A DNA stretch of 64,000 nucleotides from Streptomyces fodineus. Lineage in GTDB: Bacteria > Actinomycetota > Actinomycetes > Streptomycetales > Streptomycetaceae. The notes beneath the pieces were generated by a model, which was not told the origin of the DNA, did no database searches, and worked only from the letters and a program-made list of their open reading frames with translations. Within the stretch, counting starts at the first letter, position 1. Each line of letters starts with the position of its first letter. A program made the position numbers and the translations under genes. Location: contig NZ_CP017248.1 in NCBI RefSeq assembly GCF_001735805.1, forward strand, positions 5,580,001-5,644,000. The letters are read 5' to 3'. This document shows positions 58,154-64,000 of the stretch, in pieces.

Positions 58154-58909
58154 ATGGGCAGGAGCCGCAGAACACTTCCGGAGGAGCTTCTGCTGCTGGC
58201 ATTGGACCCGGCCACGGGTACCACTGCGCAGCCGCAGTCGCTCGACCTCGGTCTGGCCGGTGCACAGCTAGTGGAGCTGGCGCTGGCCGGACGGATAGCC
58301 CCAGACGGGGATCGTATCGCCGTGGTGGTGCCACGGCCTACAGGAGATCCAACTCTGGACTGTGCGTTGGAGTTGCTGCGCAGGCGCGGCGCTCCCGTGC
58401 GTGCCGTCCACTGGATCGGCGGGCCCCGGCTGGGGCTCCGTCAGACGTACCTCTCGCATCTGGAGCGGTGCGGCATGGTGCATGCCGTGGCCGGTCAGAT
58501 GTGCGGGGTGCTGCCGACGACTCGCTATCAGGCGACGGACAACGAGATCAGCCGGGAGATCCGAGCCCGGCTGGACTCCGCGATCCGCACCGGCGTACCG
58601 CCGGACCCGCGGACCGCGGCGCTCGCCGCCCTGGCGCACGCCGTCGGACTCGGCAAGCACCTGTATCCGGGGAACGAGGGCCGGTCCTCACGCTCCCGGT
58701 TGCGGGATCTGATCCGGCACGACCCCATGGGCGGTCTTGTCGCGCACGCCGTGATGGACGTGCAGAACGGTGCGGGCGCGCAGCCGCGCCGTGGCCCTGC
58801 CGCCACCGGTCGGCAGGGCGCGGCAGGTGCCCGGTCCGCGGCGGAACCCGCACGCGGGGTTCCGATGCAGCCGCACCGCGGGTCCATGGCACGCGCCGTG
58901 GCCCACTGA
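58154..58909 (+). CDS. GPP34 (GOLPH3/Vps74-like) family protein
   Basis: 251 residues. TLPEELLLLALDPATG at the N-terminus, then LGLAGAQLVELALAGRIAPD, is the characteristic start of GPP34 proteins, and ALAALAHAVGLGKHLYPGNE is the conserved late helix. Eukaryotic members bind phosphatidylinositol-4-phosphate at the Golgi; in Streptomyces several paralogues exist with no firm role. A disordered Gly/Ala/Arg/Gln-rich tail of ~45 residues ends the protein. It is divergent from the carboxypeptidase gene. Confidence 0.85.
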   Translation: MGRSRRTLPEELLLLALDPATGTTAQPQSLDLGLAGAQLVELALAGRIAPDGDRIAVVVPRPTGDPTLDCALELLRRRGAPVRAVHWIGGPRLGLRQTYLSHLERCGMVHAVAGQMCGVLPTTRYQATDNEISREIRARLDSAIRTGVPPDPRTAALAALAHAVGLGKHLYPGNEGRSSRSRLRDLIRHDPMGGLVAHAVMDVQNGAGAQPRRGPAATGRQGAAGARSAAEPARGVPMQPHRGSMARAVAH

Positions 58910-58954
58910 GCCGTAATCCCGGTTCGCCCAGACCGGTTCGGGAGCCGCCGGTCG

Positions 58955-58999
58955 GAGCGGGGCGGCGAGATCCTTCCCCAGGGTCTCGCCGCCCCGCTC
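58955..58999. terminator. Terminator hairpin after GPP34
   Basis: A perfect 16-bp stem (58955-58970 with 58984-58999) with a 13-base loop, 46 bases past the GPP34 stop. The rest of the gap to 59163 shows no further gene. Confidence 0.87.
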
Positions 59000-59162
59000 G
59001 ACTGCGTCCAGGCACCCCTTCGGGAGGCGTGCCGTGGCGAAGTGACGCGTACGCGCCGCATATCCACCGTTTCCCAGCGGTAGAAAGCACCTTGGTGGCA
59101 GTCTGCTCAACAGCAGATACGGAAAGTGTTAGTACAGGCAGACAGCCGGAGGTGCGCGTCCC

Positions 59163-60020
59163 GTGGCGTCCAATGTCAATCCCACCGTCAGGCGGCGCCG
59201 GCTGGGCCAGGAGCTGCGCAGGCTCCGCGAGCTCAAAGGCATGACGGCCGAAGAAGTGGCGGAACGACTGCTGGTGTCGCAGTCGAAGATCAGCCGGCTG
59301 GAGAACGGCCGCAGAAGCATCAGCCAGCGCGATGTGCGTGACCTGTGCGGGGTGTACGAGGTCGAGGACCAGCGGATCGTCGACTCGCTGATGGAGATGG
59401 CGCGGGACTCGCGGCAGCAGGGATGGTGGCACACCTTCGGGGACATCCCGTACAGCGTCTACATCGGCCTGGAGACCGACGCCGAGTCGCTGCGGGTGTA
59501 CGAACCCCAGCTGGTGACCGGTCTGTTGCAGACCCGCGCCTACGCGGAGGCCCTGGTGCAGGGCGCGCTGCCGGAGACGTCGACCGCCGAGATCGAGAAG
59601 CGTGTGCAGGTCCGCATGCGCCGACAGGAACGTATCACCGCCGAGAACAACCCGCTCCGGCTGTGGGTCGTGCTCGACGAGGCCGCGCTGCGCCGGGTCG
59701 TCGGCAGCAAGCTGGTGATGCGCGAGCAGCTGGAACAACTGATCGAGCTGTCCCAGCTGCCGCATGTCACCGTGCAGGTGCTGCCGTTCGAGGTGGGTGC
59801 CCACCCGGGGCTCAACGGCCAGTACGCGATCCTGGAGTTCACCGACGCGGCCGACTCCAGCGTGGTGTACCTGGAGGGTGTCACCAGCGACCTGTACCTG
59901 GAGAAGGCCCAGGACGTCCAGCGGTACGCCGTGATGTACGAGCATCTGCGGGCACAGTCCCTCAATGTGGAGCAATCCCGGCAGTTCATTGCAAAGGTGG
60001 CCAAAGACTACGCCGAATGA
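59163..60020 (+). CDS. XRE-family regulator with DUF5753 domain
   Basis: 285 residues. Helix-turn-helix near the N-terminus (LRELKGMTAEEVAERLLVSQ then SKISRLENGRRSISQRDVRD). The C-terminal ~190 residues are the DUF5753 ligand-type domain typical of Streptomyces XRE regulators (QGWWHTFGDIPYSVYIGLE; VYEPQLVTGLLQTRAYAEAL; LSQLPHVTVQVLPFEVGAHP). The DUF397 gene follows 190 bases downstream, the standard Streptomyces regulator/effector pairing (as in BldB/AbaA-type and WhiJ-type loci). Targets are unknown. Confidence 0.92.
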   Translation: MASNVNPTVRRRRLGQELRRLRELKGMTAEEVAERLLVSQSKISRLENGRRSISQRDVRDLCGVYEVEDQRIVDSLMEMARDSRQQGWWHTFGDIPYSVYIGLETDAESLRVYEPQLVTGLLQTRAYAEALVQGALPETSTAEIEKRVQVRMRRQERITAENNPLRLWVVLDEAALRRVVGSKLVMREQLEQLIELSQLPHVTVQVLPFEVGAHPGLNGQYAILEFTDAADSSVVYLEGVTSDLYLEKAQDVQRYAVMYEHLRAQSLNVEQSRQFIAKVAKDYAE

Positions 60021-60209
60021 GCCGGTGTCACGGAGGGCGCCGGATCTTACACCGTCCGTCCGCCTCAATGGAAGGCTCCCCTGGAATATGCCATCCGGTT
60101 GAGTGAACGACTACTCCGGCAGAGGCAGTTGCCCGGTAGCGTCGATCACGCCAATCAGACGACAAGGTTGGCGTGAACCGCACTACCGCAACTCGCAACA
60201 GGAGTGGAC

Positions 60210-60401
60210 ATGGCACTGATTCAGGGCGCTTCGGAGACGTGGATGAAGTCCTCCTATTCCGCGGGCAACGGCGCCTGCGTCGAGGTCAAGTCGCCCGCCA
60301 ACGCCGAACTCGCCGTCCGCGACTCCAAGGACATCGAGGGCCCGATCCTGGCCTTCCCCGCCAACGCCTGGAACGCCTTCGTCGCCTCGGTCAAGGCCTA
60401 G
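60210..60401 (+). CDS. DUF397 small protein, partner of the XRE regulator
   Basis: 63 residues. WMKSSYSAGNGACVEVKSPA, VRDSKDIEGPILAFPANAWN and FVASVKA match the DUF397 family, whose core is WxKSSYS...CVEV...VRDSK...L.F....W..F. These short proteins are encoded next to XRE/DUF5753 regulators throughout Streptomyces and probably antagonise them in a WhiJ-like way. AGGAG lies five bases before ATG 60210. Codon use matches neighbours. Confidence 0.92.
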   Translation: MALIQGASETWMKSSYSAGNGACVEVKSPANAELAVRDSKDIEGPILAFPANAWNAFVASVKA

Positions 60402-60470
60402 GGGGCCCTCCCTGGACTTCGCCCCTGACGACACACCCGAAGAAACAATTTCACAAGCACCACCAGAAGA

Positions 60471-60506
60471 GCCCTCTCGACCGGTCGCCGTCCTTGCCGA
60501 GAGGGC
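60471..60506. terminator. Terminator hairpin between DUF397 and MerR genes
   Basis: GCCCTCTCG (60471-60479) pairs with CGAGAGGGC (60498-60506), and the flanks AGAAGA and TCTTCT extend the stem with one bulge. It lies between the converging DUF397 and MerR genes. Confidence 0.8.
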
Positions 60507-60528
60507 ATCTTCTGTATCAGGGGTACGG

Positions 60529-61395
60529 TCACGCCGTACCCGTGGAGCGCACCACCGGGAACGCCACGTCGCACACCGGGTCCTGCGGGCCCGCCGCGTC
60601 CCAGTCCGCGAAGTAGATCTCCCGGCAGGGACCCGCCATCTGAAGCCCCTGCCCGGTCATCCACTGCTCCACCGCCTCGAAGGCGGCCAGGATCTGCGGG
60701 TGTGCCACCTGCGCCTTGGTGATCCGGGTGTAGGCCAGCCGGGCCGCCGGCTCCACCCGCACCGTCGTCTTCCAGGCCCGGCCCCGCTCGGCGGCCCACG
60801 CCCGCGCCGCCGCCTCGTCGGCCACCGGCACACAGGACTCGGCCGGGCCGTCGCTCTCCATCGACACCTCGGCGTGGTAGACCACGAACGGCGCGCCCGT
60901 GACGCCCCCGCACTCCCGCGCCGCCGCCTCCAGCCGGCCCAGCGACGCGCCGATCCACGTCGGCAGCTCGTCCGCCAGCGTGTGCCGCGACTCGGTGATC
61001 ACCACCTGGGCCGGCACGTCCACGGTCTCGATCACGAACTTCTCGTACATCTCGGAGCTCCTCCCCGACAGCCGTCCACGGAGGTACTCGGCGAGCGTCC
61101 GCTGCCCGGCCACCCGGCTCTCCACGTCCGCCCAGTAGGCGGCGAGCCGGCCCGCGGCCTCGGGGCCCTCGGCGCCGAGCACCTCGGCGATCCGGGCCAG
61201 CGGCATGTCCAGCTGCCGCAGCAGGGCCACCAGCCGGGCGCGCTCGATCTGGTCGGCGCGGTAGTAGCGGTAGCCGCTGGCCCCGTCCACCTGCGCGGGC
61301 GCCAGCAGGCCGAGCCGGTCGTACAGGCGCAGCGCCTTGGCCGACAGCCGGGCCCGCGCGGCGAACGCGCCGATGGTGAGCAGGTCGTCGTCCAC
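60529..61395 (-). CDS. MerR-family regulator with GyrI-like C-terminal domain
   Basis: 288 residues. MerR winged helix: LLTIGAFAARARLSAKALRL, YDRLGLLAPAQVDGASGYRY and YRADQIERARLVALLRQLDM, followed by a dimerisation helix (~95-115). The C-terminal ~160 residues look like a GyrI-like/BmrR-type ligand pocket (VIETVDVPAQVVITESRHTL; EQWMTGQGLQMAGPCREIYF), so it should respond to a small lipophilic compound. GTG 61395 follows GGAGGATGG. The upstream dyad at 61454-61466 may be its own operator. Confidence 0.86.
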   Translation of the reverse strand: MDDDLLTIGAFAARARLSAKALRLYDRLGLLAPAQVDGASGYRYYRADQIERARLVALLRQLDMPLARIAEVLGAEGPEAAGRLAAYWADVESRVAGQRTLAEYLRGRLSGRSSEMYEKFVIETVDVPAQVVITESRHTLADELPTWIGASLGRLEAAARECGGVTGAPFVVYHAEVSMESDGPAESCVPVADEAAARAWAAERGRAWKTTVRVEPAARLAYTRITKAQVAHPQILAAFEAVEQWMTGQGLQMAGPCREIYFADWDAAGPQDPVCDVAFPVVRSTGTA

Positions 61396-61453
61396 GTTGC
61401 CATCCTCCGTCACCGGGCGGCTGTGTCCGCCCGGTGACAGGGACGCTCCCGCC

Positions 61454-61466
61454 TGCCCCAGGGGCA
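61454..61466. promoter_or_regulatory. Perfect 13-bp dyad, candidate MerR operator
   Basis: TGCCCCAGGGGCA, perfectly symmetrical around its central base, sits just downstream of a TTGACC (-35-like) on the minus strand. That is where MerR proteins bind, between -35 and -10, ahead of the MerR gene. Confidence 0.5.
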
Positions 61467-61477
61467 AGGTCAACCGG

Positions 61478-61966
61478 TCAGGCCAGCTGCCCCTCGATGG
61501 CCGCCACGACCTCGGCGGACTCCGGCTCGGTCTGCGGCGAGAAACGGGCGACGACCGTGCCGTCCGGCCCGATCAGGAACTTCTCGAAGTTCCAGCGGAT
61601 GTCGCCGCTGTGCCCCTCGGCGTCGGCGAACCCGACGAGCCGCTCGTACAGCGGGTGCCGGCCCTCGCCGTTCACCTCGACCTTCTCGGTGAGCGGGAAG
61701 GTCACGCCGTACGTCGCCGAGCAGAACTCCGCGATCTCCTCGGCGGTGCCCGGCTCCTGCCCGAGGAACTGGTTGCACGGCACCCCGAGCACGGTGAAGC
61801 CACGCTCGGCGTAGCGCTCCTGGAGCTTCTCCAGGCCGGTGTACTGGGGGGTCAGGCCGCACTTGGAGGCCACGTTGACGACGAGGACGGCCTTGCCCTC
61901 GTACTGGGGGAGGTTGGCGGGGCCGCCCTGCAGGGCGTCGATTTCGACATTCAGCACGTTGGTCAT
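61478..61966 (-). CDS. Glutathione peroxidase-family thiol peroxidase
   Basis: 162 residues. The thioredoxin-like active site is VLVVNVASKCGLTPQYTGLE (peroxidatic Cys in NVASKCG), with GVPCNQFLGQEPGTAEEI (resolving-type Cys and Gln) and WNFEKFLIGPDGTVVARFSP (WNFxKF, catalytic Trp and Asn). Streptomyces has mycothiol rather than glutathione, so the reductant is probably thioredoxin. Ordinary length. It lies 82 bases upstream of the MerR gene, on the same strand. Confidence 0.93.
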   Translation of the reverse strand: MTNVLNVEIDALQGGPANLPQYEGKAVLVVNVASKCGLTPQYTGLEKLQERYAERGFTVLGVPCNQFLGQEPGTAEEIAEFCSATYGVTFPLTEKVEVNGEGRHPLYERLVGFADAEGHSGDIRWNFEKFLIGPDGTVVARFSPQTEPESAEVVAAIEGQLA

Positions 61967-61975
61967 GCCTGGATG

Positions 61976-62986
61976 CTATGCGCCCACCGGGGCGCCGGGG
62001 ACGGGCCGGTCGGCGGCGCTCCCCCGGGGCGCCTCCACCAGGACATCCCCGACAGGTGTCCGCGCGTACAGCACCGACCGCCCGGCCCTGCGCCGCTCCA
62101 CCAGCCCCGCCTCCCTGAGCACCTTCAGATGGCGCCCCACCGAGCCCAGCCCCTGCCCGGTCACCGCCGTCAGCTGGGTGGTGCTCATGGGGGAGGCGAG
62201 GAGGACCAGGACCTCGGCCCTGGAGGGTCCGAGGAGCACGCCCAAGGCCGACGGGACGGTTCGGATGCCCGCGTCGGCGAGGGCGCCGACGCACGGGTAG
62301 ACCGCCGCGTAGCGCACGCCGTCGTCCCAGGCGACCCACCCCGCCCGCTGCACGGTCACCGGCACGAAGACCAGCTCGGCCCCGGAGATCTCGCGGGGCG
62401 GGTACTCGTGCAGATTGATCTGGAGCAGGTTCTCGCCGAGCCAGCGGGTGCGTCCGGGCCGCAGCTCGTCGAGCACGCTCACCCAGCCGCCCCGGCTCAC
62501 CCGCGCGGTCCGCGCGACCACGTCCGCCTCCAGTACCCGCCGGCGCCGCTCCCAAGACGGCCGTAGGGTCGTTTCCCACACCCACTGAAGGAGTACGGCC
62601 GCCCGCTCGGGCAGGTCGTCCCGGTCCAGCTCGGCGGGGAGCGGGCCGGCGAGCGCGGTGCGCAGATGGGCGCGGGCCGCCTCCGGTGCGGTCGAGCGGA
62701 CCCGGGCGAGCTCGTCCGCGAACGCCTCCCCGCCGCGGGGTGCCGGGGTCAGGAAGTCCGCGATCCACTCCCGGCCGAGCCCGGCCCGCACCAGCCGTGC
62801 CGTCACCGGGTCCGCCGCCAGCCGGGCGCGGTAGGCGGGCAGATGGGCGCGCAGCCACGCGTGCTCACCGGGATGAGCGGCGTCCCCCGCGTGCAGCAGC
62901 TTCAGGCAGGCGAAAGTCTCGGCGAGCGGCGAGACGACGAACCGGCTGCGGGCGAGCGTGTCCGCGTTGAGCTGCCACAGGCCCAC
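61976..62986 (-). CDS. ArsR-like winged-helix regulator with DUF5937-type N-terminal domain
   Basis: 336 residues. The C-terminal third has the ArsR helix-turn-helix (VLVLLASPMSTTQLTAVTGQ and GLGSVGRHLKVLREAGLVER, wing RRAGRSVLYARTPVGDVLVE). The N-terminal ~230 residues (NADTLARSRFVVSPLAETFA; LLQINLHEYPPREISGAELV) form the conserved domain that precedes such HTHs in Streptomyces. The metal-binding motif ELCVC of metal-sensing ArsR proteins is absent. It is divergent from the MFS transporter gene with 86 bases between, so the transporter is the likely target. Confidence 0.85.
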   Translation of the reverse strand: MGLWQLNADTLARSRFVVSPLAETFACLKLLHAGDAAHPGEHAWLRAHLPAYRARLAADPVTARLVRAGLGREWIADFLTPAPRGGEAFADELARVRSTAPEAARAHLRTALAGPLPAELDRDDLPERAAVLLQWVWETTLRPSWERRRRVLEADVVARTARVSRGGWVSVLDELRPGRTRWLGENLLQINLHEYPPREISGAELVFVPVTVQRAGWVAWDDGVRYAAVYPCVGALADAGIRTVPSALGVLLGPSRAEVLVLLASPMSTTQLTAVTGQGLGSVGRHLKVLREAGLVERRRAGRSVLYARTPVGDVLVEAPRGSAADRPVPGAPVGA

Positions 62987-63072
62987 TCCGGCACCCCCTC
63001 ACGGCCGTACGACCTTTCGCGCTGTGGCGAAACAATAACCAGCCGGTCCGTGAGCCGCCGAGACTCCCAGGC

Positions 63073-64000
63073 ATGTCCAGCTATCGATCCCTGTTCCGCA
63101 CCCCGGAGTTCACCCCGCTCTTTCTCGGCTCGGCCGCGCAGACCGCCGCGCAGACGGTCGGCGGGCTGGCCCTGGCCACGCTCGTGTACCGGGCCACCGG
63201 CTCGCCGCTGCTGTCGGCGGTGAGCATGTTCGGCCCGTCGCTCGCCCAGGTGCTGGGCGCGACCTTCCTGCTGTCCGGCGCCGACCGGCTGCCCCCGCGT
63301 ACGGCGCTGTCCGTGATCGCGCTGGCCTTCGCGGCCGGTACGGCGGTGCAGGCGGTACCCGGTCTGCCGGTCGGCGCGGTCTTCGGTGTCGTCCTGGTCC
63401 TGGGCCTCGTGGCCTCCCTGGGCGGCGGGGTCCGCTGGGGCCTGCTGAACGAGATCCTGGCCAAGGACGGCTATCTGCCGGGGCGTTCGCTGTTCAACAT
63501 GATGAGCGGGCTGATGCAGATCGCCGGTTTCGCCACCGGCGGCGCCCTGCTCGCGATGCTCTCCCCGCGCGTCTGCCTGCTGCTGTCGGCGGCGCTGTAC
63601 CTGCTGGCCGCGCTCGCCCTGCGGCTCGGCCTGACCGCGCGCCCGCCCCGGACGGCGGGCCGCCCGTCCCCGTCGGCGACCTGGCGCACCAACGCCCTGC
63701 TGTGGTCGTCCCGCCCGCGCCGCCTCACCTACCTGGGCCTGTGGCTGCCCAACGGCCTGGTCGTCGGCTGCGAGTCCCTGTACGTGTCGTACGCGCCGCA
63801 CGCCGCCGGCGCCCTGTTCGCCTGCGGGGCGTTCGGCATGCTCGCCGGCGATGTGACGGTGGGCCGGCTGCTGCCGCCCGCGGTACGGCGCCGACTGGCC
63901 ACGCCCCTGTTGCTGTTGCTGGCGACGCCGTACCTGCTGTTCTGCGCGCACCCGCCCCTCGCCGTGGCGGTGGTGTGCGCGACGGTCGCCTCCGTGGGCT
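63073..64000 (+). CDS. MFS transporter, N-terminal part (cut by window edge)
   Basis: The frame opens at ATG 63073 (MSSYRSLFRTPEFTPLFLGS) and is still open at the last base, giving ~309 residues. At least nine hydrophobic segments are present, with the typical first-loop AAQTAAQTVGGLALATLVYR and a central cytoplasmic loop RPPRTAGRPSPSATWRTN. Major-facilitator exporters of this type in Streptomyces often extrude drugs. It is divergent from an ArsR-like regulator that probably represses it. Confidence 0.88.
   Translation, partial: MSSYRSLFRTPEFTPLFLGSAAQTAAQTVGGLALATLVYRATGSPLLSAVSMFGPSLAQVLGATFLLSGADRLPPRTALSVIALAFAAGTAVQAVPGLPVGAVFGVVLVLGLVASLGGGVRWGLLNEILAKDGYLPGRSLFNMMSGLMQIAGFATGGALLAMLSPRVCLLLSAALYLLAALALRLGLTARPPRTAGRPSPSATWRTNALLWSSRPRRLTYLGLWLPNGLVVGCESLYVSYAPHAAGALFACGAFGMLAGDVTVGRLLPPAVRRRLATPLLLLLATPYLLFCAHPPLAVAVVCATVASVG

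Noticed and set aside
1..64000. Mobile elements, CRISPR arrays, tRNA or rRNA genes
   Set aside because: No transposase or integrase motifs, no regularly spaced direct repeats with unique spacers, and no cloverleaf or rRNA-like sequence were seen.

Overview
This is a chromosomal stretch from a high-GC actinomycete, almost certainly Streptomyces. The evidence is the GC-rich third codon positions, frequent GTG starts, GTGA/ATGA gene overlaps, hairpin terminators without U-tracts and, most tellingly, the developmental regulators afsK, afsS and afsR, with fbiC further along. I see no tRNA, rRNA, transposase, integrase or CRISPR array. Both ends cut genes: a methyltransferase C-terminus on the left and an MFS transporter on the right.

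Layout. (1) 0.3-12.5 kb: catabolic genes (flavin reductase, enoyl-CoA hydratase, two-domain acyl-CoA synthetase, FAD monooxygenase, DoxX protein, DUF35 Zn-ribbon/OB protein, thiolase-like protein, acyl-CoA dehydrogenase, deazaflavin-type oxidoreductase) with a few unrelated genes. (2) 12.6-18 kb: LysE exporter with Lrp regulator, a TetR regulator, a KbpA-like VOC protein and AfsK. (3) 18-22 kb: crotonase, DUF35 protein and thiolase-like protein, divergent from an AMP-forming acyl-CoA ligase. (4) 22.3-27 kb: secreted GH16 glucanase, afsS and afsR. (5) 27.1-35 kb: amidohydrolase, LLM oxidoreductase, SDR, LLM, amidohydrolase, aldehyde dehydrogenase, then a deazaflavin-type oxidoreductase. (6) 35-51 kb: mixed genes, including a chagasin-like lipoprotein, PadR and its partner, a PHP metallohydrolase, an F420-type LLM beside fbiC, a STAND/TPR ATPase, a TetR/hydrolase pair, a degenerate ADP-ribosylglycohydrolase and a sodium:solute symporter. 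(7) 51.5-53.2 kb: one more SDR/unknown divergent catabolic pair. (8) 53-64 kb: membrane protein, D-Ala-D-Ala carboxypeptidase with a repetitive cytoplasmic tail, GPP34, XRE/DUF397 pair, MerR, glutathione peroxidase, ArsR and MFS.

Main observation. The catabolic blocks in (1), (3), (5) and (7) are interspersed with unrelated genes, yet nearly every promoter in them carries the same 15-bp palindrome, CTGAC-N5-GTCAG. I find 12 copies, most of them perfect, plus an imperfect 13th over the start codon of the TetR gene at 13858-14505. In several promoters the palindrome is fused to a -10 hexamer (TAATCTGAC...), and at others it lies only 4-5 bases before the ATG, implying leaderless transcripts. 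This looks like one repressor-controlled regulon for CoA-dependent degradation of a hydrophobic, perhaps steroid-like or alicyclic, substrate. It would use thiolase-like/DUF35 retro-aldolase pairs and F420- or FMN-dependent oxidoreductases, and it is threaded around afsK and afsR-afsS. The palindromes are read directly from the sequence. The regulator and the substrate are inferred.
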